Source: T1Sed10-7 sp047921175 (GTDB taxonomy: Bacteria > Actinomycetota > Nitriliruptoria > Nitriliruptorales > Nitriliruptoraceae). From it: DNA of 63,989 nt. Location: the NCBI GenBank assembly GCA_047921175.1, contig JBLRWQ010000007.1, forward strand, positions 1 to 63,989, read 5' to 3'. Numbering within the stretch: position 1 is the stretch's first letter; each line of letters begins with the position of its first letter. Both the position numbers and the translations under genes were made by a program. Of this stretch, positions 18,212-25,990 are shown in pieces. The notes under the pieces were generated by a model that worked only from the letters and a program-made list of their open reading frames with translations, was not told the DNA's origin and ran no database searches.

Positions 18212-18243
18212 TCTTCCACAACCTCATCCACATCTGTGGACAG
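18212..18243. other. DnaA-box cluster upstream of dnaA
   Basis: Three DnaA-box-like nonamers occur in 32 bp: TCTTCCACA (18212-18220), TCATCCACA (18224-18232) and, inverted, TGTGGACAG (18235-18243). They lie in the 514-bp dnaA-rpmH gap and could be part of a bipartite origin or the site of dnaA autoregulation. The rest of that gap shows only the rpmH promoter candidate. Confidence 0.5.
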
Positions 18244-18453
18244 GTTGCGGACAGGGATGCTGGCTGGCCGACCTCGGTGGGGAAGGACCGACGGGATCCG
18301 GTGCTCCTTCATCCTCACCACCGTGATCCGATGGGAGGGGAACCGGCCCCGGTCGACAGCCGCGGACCGTACACCGACGGGATCCGGGCACGCAAGCGTC
18401 GGTCCGTGCGTGGGGTGCGGGCCGGGGCCAACCCGTGTACGACGCGGCAGCGG

Positions 18454-18483
18454 TTGGCCGCACAACGCGCACACCGGTAGCCT
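18454..18483 (+). promoter_or_regulatory. Candidate rpmH promoter
   Basis: TTGGCC (18454-18459) and TAGCCT (18478-18483) with 18-bp spacing, about 135 bases before the rpmH start. It fits a SigA-type promoter with the TAnnnT -10 form common in this window. Confidence 0.4.
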
Positions 18484-18617
18484 ACGTCGACCCCTCCGCA
18501 CCGGCTCTCCGTTGCGGTCGTCCGTCGCGTCGTCCCGCTCTTGACCGGATGGACGCTCGTCGGGGACCGCGCGCCTGGCCACGCCGCGTGCCACCTCTCA
18601 GAACCCGGAGCACCGTC

Positions 18618-18752
18618 GTGAAGCGCACGTTCCAGCCCAACAACCGCCGTCGTAGCCGCAAGCACGGGTTCCGTGCCCGGATGCAGACCAAGGCGGGTCG
18701 GCGCATCATCAAGAGCCGTCGCAGCCGCGGCCGGACCAAGCTGTCGGCGTGA
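18618..18752 (+). CDS. rpmH: Ribosomal protein bL34
   Basis: 44 residues starting at GTG 18618, with CGGAG upstream. The sequence is very basic and matches L34 throughout (KRTFQPNNRRRSRKHGFRAR). It heads the rpmH-rnpA-yidD-yidC-jag operon that diverges from dnaA. Confidence 0.97.
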   Translation: MKRTFQPNNRRRSRKHGFRARMQTKAGRRIIKSRRSRGRTKLSA

Positions 18753-19114
18753 CCCCGGTGGCCCCTGCCCACGGGACGATCCGGTCCGGTCGTGACATCG
18801 CACGGGCTGTGCGGTCGTCGCGGCAGCGGGCCGGGCGCCACCTCGTGGTGCATGCCATCGAGCGCGGCGACGAGCGACCGGCGCGCGTCGCGGTCATCGC
18901 GTCGCGCCGCGTGGGCGGGGCGGTCCAGCGCAACCGGGCCAAGCGCCTGCTCCGGGAGGCGACCCGCCACCTCCCCCTGCGTCCGGGGATCGACCTGGTG
19001 CTCGTCGCTCGCGCGCGATGCGCACGAAGCAACCTGAACGAGGTCCTCGACGAGCTCACCGGGCTCGCGAGCGACCTCGCTGTCGATGCGGTCCGCGAGG
19101 AGGCGCAGCGGTGA
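18749..19114 (+). CDS. rnpA: Ribonuclease P protein component
   Basis: 121 residues with the RNR motif region GAVQRNRAKRLLREA that contacts pre-tRNA. RnpA assists the catalytic RNA in 5' tRNA maturation. GTG 18749 overlaps the rpmH stop (GTGA), indicating coupled translation. Confidence 0.95.
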   Translation: MTPVAPAHGTIRSGRDIARAVRSSRQRAGRHLVVHAIERGDERPARVAVIASRRVGGAVQRNRAKRLLREATRHLPLRPGIDLVLVARARCARSNLNEVLDELTGLASDLAVDAVREEAQR

Positions 19115-19431
19115 GCCTCGCACCGGAGACCGACGCCCGGTCCTCCGCCGGGTCACCAGCACGGCTGTGGGTCCGGCTGCGGTCCGGGATCCAGCACCTG
19201 GCCTTGCTGCCGATCTACCTGTGGCGCAGCACCGGGCCCATGCGGGCGCCGCGCTGCCGGTTCCATCCGACCTGCTCGACCTACGCGATCGGCGCGGTCC
19301 GTGGCCACGGCGTCCTGCGCGGCACCGTCCTGGCCTCGCGGCGCGTCGGCCGCTGTCATCCCTGGAACGCCGGGGGGTTCGATCACGTGCCCGACCCCAG
19401 CGATCGATCCGCGTGGCGTCGCCGCCGCTGA
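19111..19431 (+). CDS. yidD: Membrane protein insertion efficiency factor YidD
   Basis: 106 residues. The family signature CRFHPTCSTYAIGAV is followed by CHPWNAGGFDHVP. YidD assists YidC-dependent insertion. GTG 19111 overlaps the rnpA stop (GTGA), with GAGGAGG upstream; an earlier in-frame ATG lies inside rnpA and was rejected. Confidence 0.93.
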   Translation: MSLAPETDARSSAGSPARLWVRLRSGIQHLALLPIYLWRSTGPMRAPRCRFHPTCSTYAIGAVRGHGVLRGTVLASRRVGRCHPWNAGGFDHVPDPSDRSAWRRRR

Positions 19432-19468
19432 CCACTCCCCCTGACCCGCACAGCGAACAGGCCCCCTC

Positions 19469-20569
19469 GTGTTCAACTCCATCGGTCAGAGCATCATGGC
19501 CTTCCTGGAGGCGGTGCTGACCTTCCTGCACGGCCTCGTGGAGCCCGTCTTCGGGGTGCACAGCTGGGGTTGGGCGATCATCCTCCTCACGCTGGCCGTG
19601 CGGGTGCTGCTGCTTCCGCTCGCCATCAAGCAGACCCGTTCCATGCGGGCGATGCAGGCCATCCAGCCCAAGATGAAGGCGATCCAGGCCAAGTACAAGG
19701 TCGACCGGGACCTGATGCGCAAGGACCCGGAGCGGTACCGGGCCAAGAAGCAGAAGATGAACGAGGAGATGATGGCCCTCTACCAGGAGGAGGGCGTCAA
19801 CCCTGCAGCCAGCTGTCTCCCGTTGCTCGCGCAGGCACCGGTCTTCATCGCCCTGTTCTGGGCTATCCGCGGCATGGACGAGCTCCAGAACGCACCCTTC
19901 TACTTCTTCACGGACTTCATCACCGTCGGGGAGGACGGGTTCACCGGGCTCGGCGCCCTGGTCAGCGCGGCCGGGTGGCCGGGGTGGCTGTTGATCGTGG
20001 TCATGTCCGGGACCATGTTCGTCACGCAGAAGCAGATGATGGCGCGTACCGCCGCCACCGGCGCGGACAACCCGATGGCGCAGCAGCAGAAGATCCTGCT
20101 GTACGTCATGCCGCTGTTCCTGGCCGTCATCTCCTTCCAGTTCATGCTGGGCCTGCTGCTCTACTGGGTGACGACCAACATCTGGCAGATCGTGCAGCAG
20201 TGGATCATCCTGCGCGATGTCAAGTCGGTGAAGGTGTCGCCGGGTCCGGATACGACGCCGATGTCCGGTGGCAAGGGCGGCGCGACCTCGGGGACCAAGC
20301 CTCGCGACGATGCGACACCCCCCGGGTCCGGGCGTCCCGGTGGCGCCTCGTCGGGGAAGCGCGGGTCGCCGCCCGCCAAGCCGCCCAAGGATGATGAGGG
20401 CGGGGATCGCCCCCCGACCCGTAGCGACAAGGACGGCCCCCCGTCCGGTGGCCGCAACCCTGCTGGCGGTGGGAAGAAGCCACCGCGGCCACGCCCGGGC
20501 GGGAGCTCCGGTGACGCCGGCGGGCCGGGCGGTAGCCATCTCCCGAAACGACGCAACAAGCGCGACTGA
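19469..20569 (+). CDS. yidC: Membrane protein insertase YidC
   Basis: 366 residues from GTG 19469. It has five helices, with the groove Arg in IKQTRSMRAMQAIQPKMKA and the cytoplasmic helical hairpin after it. The C-terminal 100 residues are a Gly/Pro/Lys-rich disordered tail, as in many actinobacterial homologues. There is no lipobox, so this is a non-lipoprotein form. It acts alone or with SecYEG to insert membrane proteins. Confidence 0.95.
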   Translation: MFNSIGQSIMAFLEAVLTFLHGLVEPVFGVHSWGWAIILLTLAVRVLLLPLAIKQTRSMRAMQAIQPKMKAIQAKYKVDRDLMRKDPERYRAKKQKMNEEMMALYQEEGVNPAASCLPLLAQAPVFIALFWAIRGMDELQNAPFYFFTDFITVGEDGFTGLGALVSAAGWPGWLLIVVMSGTMFVTQKQMMARTAATGADNPMAQQQKILLYVMPLFLAVISFQFMLGLLLYWVTTNIWQIVQQWIILRDVKSVKVSPGPDTTPMSGGKGGATSGTKPRDDATPPGSGRPGGASSGKRGSPPAKPPKDDEGGDRPPTRSDKDGPPSGGRNPAGGGKKPPRPRPGGSSGDAGGPGGSHLPKRRNKRD

Positions 20570-20588
20570 ACGCGCGAGGAGCCAGACG

Positions 20589-21338
20589 ATGAGCCGAACC
20601 ATCCGTGCCCAGGGCGGCCGCCTTGAGGACGCACTGCGACGCGCCGTCGAGGACCTGCTCGGTCAGGAGGTGACGCTGGAGTTGCGTGGAGCCGGAGTGC
20701 CGGAGTGGGAGGGCCAGGCCCGGTTCGAGGTCGAGGTCGGGGCGACGGTGGATGTCGTCACCGAGGCGCCCCTCAGCGACGACGCAGCGATCGAGGACGT
20801 CCCAGCACCCCAGGAGGCCTCCCCTGCTCGGGAGGAGGGCGCGCCGACGCGTTCGACCGCCAACGAGGGGGCGTTCACGGCGGAGGAGCTCGACGAGGAG
20901 GCTGATGCGGCCGCGGACTTCCTGGAGGGCCTGCTGGACGCCATGGACCTCCCGGGCGACCTCCGCATCAAGGTGCACGAGGATCACGTCGAGATCGAGG
21001 TGATCGAGATCGGGAGTGGCGCGCTGATCGGCCGGCGGGGACAGACGTTGGATGCGATCCAGGAGCTCGTGCGGTGCTCCCTACAGCGGCAGTTCCAGCG
21101 GCGCTCGCACGTCAAGGTCGACGCGGAGGGGTACCGGTCGCGTCGGCTGGAGAAGCTGCTGGAGAAGGCGGACGAGGCGATCGACCTGGTCCTCGACACG
21201 GGTGAGCCACAGCGCCTGGAGCCGATGGACGTGTTCGAGCGGAAGGCGGTCCACCACCTCGTTGCGGAGGTCGACGGCTTGTCGAGCCGGAGTCAGGGGC
21301 GTGAGCCATCGCGGCGGGTGGTGATCGAGGCCGACTGA
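20589..21338 (+). CDS. jag: Jag/KhpB RNA-binding protein
   Basis: 249 residues from ATG 20589 with GAGGAG upstream. An N-terminal Jag_N-like segment (about 1-50, RTIRAQGGRLEDALRRAVEDLLGQE) is followed by an acidic linker, a KH domain with the GRRG loop (IGSGALIGRRGQTLDAIQ) and a C-terminal R3H domain (ERKAVHHLVAEV). KhpB binds RNA with KhpA and affects cell elongation in Firmicutes. It is last in the rpmH operon and is followed by a hairpin. Confidence 0.92.
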   Translation: MSRTIRAQGGRLEDALRRAVEDLLGQEVTLELRGAGVPEWEGQARFEVEVGATVDVVTEAPLSDDAAIEDVPAPQEASPAREEGAPTRSTANEGAFTAEELDEEADAAADFLEGLLDAMDLPGDLRIKVHEDHVEIEVIEIGSGALIGRRGQTLDAIQELVRCSLQRQFQRRSHVKVDAEGYRSRRLEKLLEKADEAIDLVLDTGEPQRLEPMDVFERKAVHHLVAEVDGLSSRSQGREPSRRVVIEAD

Positions 21339-21357
21339 GGCTCGGTCCTCCACCAGG

Positions 21358-21379
21358 TGCCCGGGCTGCGGCCCGGGCA
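21358..21379 (+). terminator. Terminator hairpin after jag
   Basis: A perfect 9-bp stem (TGCCCGGGC / GCCCGGGCA) with a TGCG loop, 19 bases after the jag stop. No T-tract follows. Confidence 0.6.
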
Positions 21380-21396
21380 TCGTCATCTCCACGGCG

Positions 21397-21427
21397 ATCT
21401 ATGTATAGCAAAGGCTAGGATAGATAG
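21397..21427. other. AT-rich island with inverted repeats between jag and rsmG
   Basis: About 31 bases of strikingly AT-rich sequence in an otherwise roughly 70% GC region. It contains the inverted pair ATCTAT (21397-21402) / ATAGAT (21420-21425), the near-palindrome CTATGTATAG (21399-21408) and TAGGAT (21416-21421), which could serve as a -10. It may be a promoter, a protein-binding site or an easily melted element near the parS sites. Confidence 0.4.
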
Positions 21428-21728
21428 TGCAGTCTTCCGCCGGGCTTCGCCCCGTCGCGGAGGTGTGCGATGTGCCGCGCCGCATCGGGAGGAAGGCCGA
21501 CGGCGGACCGTGATCGGCGGGTGGGGCAGCCGGACCGGGGGCGGAGCGGGCACGATGGACCCGTGGCGGGCGGACGGTCGCGGCGTCAGGTCAGGCCGAC
21601 CGGTGATCGGGTGGCGGTCGATCCGATCGGCATGGCGTCAACGGGGGATCGAGGCCTCGCGGGTGCCGCGAGAAGGGTTCGGGCGCCGGGTGGTCCACAG
21701 GGCAGGGCGCGTACGACGGCAAGGTCGG

Positions 21729-21744
21729 CGTTCCACGTGGAACG
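21729..21744. promoter_or_regulatory. parS centromere site 1
   Basis: CGTTCCACGTGGAACG is a perfect 16-bp palindrome matching the ParB-binding consensus TGTTnCACGTGnAACA in its 14-bp core. It lies 870 bp before parA and near the origin, where actinobacterial parS sites cluster. Confidence 0.9.
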
Positions 21745-21914
21745 GTGTCAAGGACGAGCCCGGACCGAGGTTCGGTGAGGTGGCGCCGGTGGCCCCGTCG
21801 ATCCGTCGCCATCCTGCGCGAGCGAGGTGCCGCCGGGAGTGCGCGCCACACGCGGCGGCGACCGCCGCACGAAGCTCGCGGGGTGGCGTTCCTGAGCTAG
21901 CGACCGTCGGCGAC

Positions 21915-21930
21915 GGTTCCACGTGGAACA
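21915..21930. promoter_or_regulatory. parS centromere site 2
   Basis: GGTTCCACGTGGAACA carries the same 14-bp core (21916-21929) as the site 186 bp upstream. Two closely spaced parS sites could nucleate ParB spreading over the rsmG-parA-parB genes and may autoregulate them. The rest of the 627-bp gap shows no credible gene. Confidence 0.9.
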
Positions 21931-21953
21931 CGCCACCGAACCCCCCGTCCGTG

Positions 21954-21959
21954 TACGCT
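21954..21959 (+). promoter_or_regulatory. Leaderless-type -10 of rsmG
   Basis: TACGCT ends six bases before the rsmG ATG and no ribosome-binding site is present, so transcription probably starts at the A of the start codon. The parS 2 site lies 24 bases upstream, so bound ParB could influence this promoter. Confidence 0.55.
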
Positions 21960-21965
21960 GCTCCG

Positions 21966-22592
21966 ATGGAAAGCCTCGAACTGTCCGCACCGCTGGTCCG
22001 CTTGGCCTCGCTCATCAGGGGCTCGCCCCACAACCTCGTGTCGCGGTCCGCGCGCGAGGAGTTGCTGTCACGCCACATCCCGGAGTCGGTGCTGCTGGCC
22101 CGCCAACTTCCCGTCTCGGAGCGTCCCCTCCGCCTGCTGGATGTTGGCAGTGGTGGAGGACTACCCGGGCTGGTCATCGCGCTCGAGCGCCCCGATCTGC
22201 AGGTCGCGCTCCTCGAGGCCAAGCAGAAGAAGGTCGACTTCCTTCGGGGAGCCATCAGCGAGCTCGGTCTGGACGTCGTGGTCCACCACGGTCGTGCCGA
22301 GGATCTGAGCCGGACGGACCTCGGCGGAGCGTTCGACCTGGTCACGGCGAGGGCGGTGGCTCCGTTGGAGCGGCTCGTGCCGTGGACGATCCCCTACCTG
22401 CGTCCGGGGGGCCTCCTCTTCGCGGTCAAGGGTGAACGCTGGCAGGATGAGGTGATCGACGCACGAACGGTGCTCGCACGCGCAGGCGCGGCCGTGATCG
22501 AGGCACCCGCACCCGCCAGCGGGCCCGCCGCGGGCCCGCGCATCGTCCTGATCGCCAGGACGAGGCCCATAGAAACCACGGATATGACATGA
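21966..22592 (+). CDS. rsmG: 16S rRNA (guanine-N7) methyltransferase RsmG
   Basis: 208 residues, normal length. It methylates a guanine (position 527 in E. coli) in the 530 loop of 16S rRNA with SAM. The SAM-binding motif is LLDVGSGGGLPGLVIAL and the family motif VTARAVAPLERLVPW follows. The ATG at 21966 was chosen at the start of homology; a long upstream extension of the frame covers the parS region and is not coding. It is six bases before parA. Confidence 0.95.
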   Translation: MESLELSAPLVRLASLIRGSPHNLVSRSAREELLSRHIPESVLLARQLPVSERPLRLLDVGSGGGLPGLVIALERPDLQVALLEAKQKKVDFLRGAISELGLDVVVHHGRAEDLSRTDLGGAFDLVTARAVAPLERLVPWTIPYLRPGGLLFAVKGERWQDEVIDARTVLARAGAAVIEAPAPASGPAAGPRIVLIARTRPIETTDMT

Positions 22593-22598
22593 GGGAAC

Positions 22599-23486
22599 AT
22601 GGGATCATCATCACATGAGGCCGTCGTCCTCGGGATCGCGAACCAGAAGGGCGGCGTCGGGAAGACCACGACCGCCGTCAGCCTGGCGAGTGGCCTCGCG
22701 TTGCTGGGTGCCCGGGTGTTGGCCATCGACCTCGATCCCCAGGGCAACGCCAGCACCGGGCTCGGGATCCGCATCGATGAGGGTGAGCCGTCGACGTACG
22801 GTGTGCTCGTGGACGGCGATGCCGTGGAGGAGGCGATCCGTCCCACGGACATCGACGGTCTGGACCTCCTGCCGTCCTCCCTCGACCTCGCCGGGGCGGA
22901 GGTCGAGCTCGTGCCGGCGTTCTCACGCGAGCACCGGCTCGAGCGGGCCCTGGGTGACCTGCGCACGCGCTACGACGTGATCATCGTGGACTGCCCCCCC
23001 TCCCTGGGTCTGCTGACGATCAACGCGCTCGTCGCCGCCGACCAGATCCTGGTCCCGATCCAGTGCGAGTACTACGCCTTGGAGGGGCTCAGCCAGCTGT
23101 TGCGGACCGTCGAACTGGTCGAGCAGAACCTGAACCGTGGACTCCACGTGGGCGGGGTCGTCCTGACGATGTTCGACGCCAGGACGAACCTGTCGCAGCA
23201 GGTGGTCGAGGAGGTCCGCAACCACTTCGGTGACCTGACCTACACCACCGTCATCCCCCGCAGTGTGCGGCTGTCCGAGGCGCCCAGCTTCGGTCAGCCG
23301 ATCGTGCTCTACGACCCGTCCAGCCGAGGGGCGCGGGCCTACAGCCGCCTGGCGCGCGAGGTGTCGCTGCGGCTCGCGCTCCCCGTCGACCTGCCCGCCG
23401 AGACCGAGGTCGAGCGGCTGCTGGGGCGGAGTTTCACGGTGCCGCCGAGCGCAGCACCGGTCCTGCACGAGGAGGAGCCCGGATGA
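22599..23486 (+). CDS. parA: Chromosome-partitioning ATPase ParA
   Basis: 295 residues. The deviant Walker A KGGVGKTT is at 17-24, Walker A' is DLDPQGNAST and Walker B is DVIIVDCPPSLG. ParA binds DNA nonspecifically as an ATP dimer and moves ParB-parS complexes. ATG with GAGGG upstream. It is coupled to parB through ATGA. Confidence 0.97.
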   Translation: MGSSSHEAVVLGIANQKGGVGKTTTAVSLASGLALLGARVLAIDLDPQGNASTGLGIRIDEGEPSTYGVLVDGDAVEEAIRPTDIDGLDLLPSSLDLAGAEVELVPAFSREHRLERALGDLRTRYDVIIVDCPPSLGLLTINALVAADQILVPIQCEYYALEGLSQLLRTVELVEQNLNRGLHVGGVVLTMFDARTNLSQQVVEEVRNHFGDLTYTTVIPRSVRLSEAPSFGQPIVLYDPSSRGARAYSRLAREVSLRLALPVDLPAETEVERLLGRSFTVPPSAAPVLHEEEPG

Positions 23487-24637
23487 GCCGCCGGACCGGA
23501 CTGGGACGCGGACTCGCCGCGCTGATCCCGCCCGCGCCCGAGGAGCAGGCGTCCGAGGCGGCAGAGCTGCCTGACCCACCTGCGGCCAGCGAGGCGGCCG
23601 AACCCGAGGCTGAACGTGCGCCGACGGAGACCCCGCGGGCGCGACCTGAGCGGGAGGCGGCTCCTTCGGACGACCACCCGGAGCGGGGGGACCGTTACGA
23701 GGCTGCGGCCGAGCCGGGCTCCACGGTCGACCGCAGGGAGGGTCGGGACCTCGGTTATGCCGAGATCGATCCGGAGCGGATCATCCCGAACCCGCGCCAG
23801 CCACGGGAGGTCTTCGACCCGGAGGAGCTCGAGGGGCTCGCCACGTCCTTGGCGGACATCGGCATGCTGCAGCCGCTCGTGGTGCGTCCCCTCGCCGATG
23901 GTGGGTACGAGCTGATCGCCGGGGAGCGCCGCTGGCGGGCAGCCCGGCTGGCGGGGCTCGAGCGGGTGCCGGCGCTGGTGCGCCACACGGAGGACGCCGA
24001 CCTGCTCAAGGAGGCACTGGTCGAGAACATCCACCGGGTGCAACTCAACCCCCTGGAGGAAGCGGCGGCGTACCAGCAGTTGCTGCAGGAGTTCGACGTC
24101 ACCCAGGAGGAGCTCGCGACCCGGCTCGGCCGTTCGCGACCGTCCATCAGCAACGCCATCCGGCTGCTCCAGTTACCGGCAGCGGTCCAGCGTCGGGTCG
24201 CCGCCGGCGTCCTGAGCGCGGGACACGCGAAGGTGCTGCTGGCGCTCCCCGATCATCGCGAGCAGCTCCGCCTGGCCGAGCGCATCGTGGCCGAGGGCCT
24301 GTCCGTGCGTGCGACGGAGGAGCACGTCCGGCTGCGGCTCACCGAGGGTGCGGGTCCGCGCCGCTCACCCGCACCGCGGACGCCCACCGCCCCCGGCCTG
24401 GTGGAGCTCCAGGACGACCTGTCCGATGCCCTCCAGGCCCGGGTACGGATCAGCATGGGCGCCCGCAAGGGCCGGCTCGCGGTCGAGTTCACCTCCGTGG
24501 AGGAGCTGGAGCGCATCGTCGCGGTGATCGCGGACGGGCTCGCCGGCGGCCCGGCTCGCGCGAAGGGCGACGCGGTGGCAGCGTCCGGGTGGGACGCCGA
24601 CGAGCCGCTCAGTCCGTGGGAGGACGATGCTCCGTGA
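23483..24637 (+). CDS. parB: Chromosome-partitioning protein ParB
   Basis: 384 residues. The N-terminal ParA-stimulating motif GLGRGLAALI is at 6-15, then an acidic linker of about 75 residues, then the CTP-binding motifs GERRWRA (from 147) and ENIHRVQLNPLEEA, the helix-turn-helix with TRLGRSRPSISN, and a C-terminal dimer domain. ENIHR with Gln in place of the usual Asp is a mild variant of ENIQRxDLNP. It binds the two parS sites upstream. Its last 29 bases overlap the end of rpiA on the opposite strand. Confidence 0.97.
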   Translation: MSRRTGLGRGLAALIPPAPEEQASEAAELPDPPAASEAAEPEAERAPTETPRARPEREAAPSDDHPERGDRYEAAAEPGSTVDRREGRDLGYAEIDPERIIPNPRQPREVFDPEELEGLATSLADIGMLQPLVVRPLADGGYELIAGERRWRAARLAGLERVPALVRHTEDADLLKEALVENIHRVQLNPLEEAAAYQQLLQEFDVTQEELATRLGRSRPSISNAIRLLQLPAAVQRRVAAGVLSAGHAKVLLALPDHREQLRLAERIVAEGLSVRATEEHVRLRLTEGAGPRRSPAPRTPTAPGLVELQDDLSDALQARVRISMGARKGRLAVEFTSVEELERIVAVIADGLAGGPARAKGDAVAASGWDADEPLSPWEDDAP

Positions 24638-25295
24638 CCTGACCGGTCTCGTCAGCCAGCAGGGCGAGCTCGGCGAGGTCCACGAAGAGGCCACACGCGA
24701 CCACGCCGGGCAGGAGGGTGATCCAGGCCTCCTCGAGCGCCGGATCCTCGATGCCGCCGTCCAGCCGTACGTCCAGCAGGTTGTTCCCGTTGTCCGTCAC
24801 GGCCGCCGGCCCACCACCCGCGCGTCGTAGCTCCACCTCGTAGCCGCGCTGGCGCAACCGGCGTGTCACGGGTCCGAGCGCGAACGGCACCACCTCGACC
24901 GGCAGGGGGAAGGTGTCGGCGAGCCGGGGCACGAGCTTGTCGGTCGTGGCGATGAGCACGAACCGGTCCGCCATGGAGGCGACGACCTTCTCGCGCAGCA
25001 GGGCACCACCGCCGCCCTTGGTGGCGGTCAGCGACGCATCGACCTGGTCCGCGCCGTCGATCGCGAGGTCGAGCTGCCCGGCCTCGCCCGGATCGAGCAG
25101 CGCGATCCCGAGCTGGCGGGCGTAGGCCGCCGTGGCCTCCGAGGTCGGCACGCCCGCGACGTCCAACCCGCGTTCGGCGATCGCGGCCAGCAGGTGCCCC
25201 ATGGTCGTGCCCGACCCCAGCCCCAGCCGCATCCCGCCCTCGATCAGGTCCGCCGCAGCCAGGGCGACCGCTCGCTTGCGTTCCTCAGGGGTCAT
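24609..25295 (-). CDS. rpiA: Ribose-5-phosphate isomerase A
   Basis: 228 residues. It interconverts ribose-5-phosphate and ribulose-5-phosphate in the pentose phosphate pathway. Conserved motifs are GLGSGTTMGHLL, DLAIDGADQVD and KGGGGALLREKVVA, which carry the substrate-binding and catalytic residues. The start overlaps the HAD gene stop. Its 3' end overlaps parB tail-to-tail. Confidence 0.95.
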   Translation of the reverse strand: MTPEERKRAVALAAADLIEGGMRLGLGSGTTMGHLLAAIAERGLDVAGVPTSEATAAYARQLGIALLDPGEAGQLDLAIDGADQVDASLTATKGGGGALLREKVVASMADRFVLIATTDKLVPRLADTFPLPVEVVPFALGPVTRRLRQRGYEVELRRAGGGPAAVTDNGNNLLDVRLDGGIEDPALEEAWITLLPGVVACGLFVDLAELALLADETGQVTEHRPPTD

Positions 25296-25990
25296 GGGGT
25301 CCTCGTTCCCGTCGATCGCCAGTCCAGCAGCAGGGTGGGGAGCTCCCCGAGGCCCTCGAGCACCAGGTCCGGTTCGTCGACCCCGTCGGGGAGGTCCTGG
25401 AGCTGTCCCCAGGGGCCGCGCCGGAGCCAGCAGGTCCGAAGGCCCTGCGCCGCGGCCGGGAGCACGTCGTTGTCGATGCGGTCACCGACGTACAGCACCC
25501 GGGCGGGATCGTCCCGCTCGGCCAGCTCCAGGACGGCCTCGAAGAAGGCCGGGTCGGGCTTGCTGACGCCGAGCTCCTCCGACGTGCGGCAGCCATGGAC
25601 CCCGAGCTGCAACGCCTCGAGCTGCGCCGTGCGGCGGGCCGGCTGGTTCCCGATGATCAGGAGCCGGAAGCCGGCGGTCCGCAGCTCGCTCAGGCACCGG
25701 CGGACATCCGGGTAGAGGTCGTCCTCACGGAAGCCGCCGTAGCGACGCTCGTGTTCGTCCTCGAGCTCCTGCCAGTCCAGGTTCGGTGCGACGTGTGCGA
25801 AGACGGCCGCAACGTGCTCTCCCTGGAGCACCGCCGCCCCGAGCACCGACGCGAAGGTCAGGGGTGACACGCCGACGAGGTCGGCCCAGATGCTCCAGAC
25901 CCGGGACTCGTCGATCAGCACCTCGCCCACGTCGAAGACCACCGTGTCCGGCGCGGGGGGGAGGTCCTCCACGGCCTCCTCGACGCTCAT
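25292..25990 (-). CDS. HAD-family hydrolase
   Basis: 232 residues. Motif I reads VFDVGEVLID: the nucleophile Asp is present, but the usual second Asp is Gly, as in YihX-like HAD phosphatases (FDxGxV). Motif II is in LLIIGNQ, the Lys of motif III in SKPDP and motif IV is YVGDRIDNDV. It is likely a small-molecule phosphatase of unknown substrate. It is coupled to ddl upstream and rpiA downstream by four-base overlaps. Confidence 0.82.
   Translation of the reverse strand: MSVEEAVEDLPPAPDTVVFDVGEVLIDESRVWSIWADLVGVSPLTFASVLGAAVLQGEHVAAVFAHVAPNLDWQELEDEHERRYGGFREDDLYPDVRRCLSELRTAGFRLLIIGNQPARRTAQLEALQLGVHGCRTSEELGVSKPDPAFFEAVLELAERDDPARVLYVGDRIDNDVLPAAAQGLRTCWLRRGPWGQLQDLPDGVDEPDLVLEGLGELPTLLLDWRSTGTRTP

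Noticed and set aside
21357..21965. N-terminal extension of rsmG through the parS region
   Set aside because: The extension has no family similarity and covers two parS palindromes, a hairpin and an AT-rich element; homology starts at 21966.
24609..24637. Shortening parB or rpiA to remove their overlap
   Set aside because: Both proteins have normal C-termini to their stops; a small convergent overlap is plausible.
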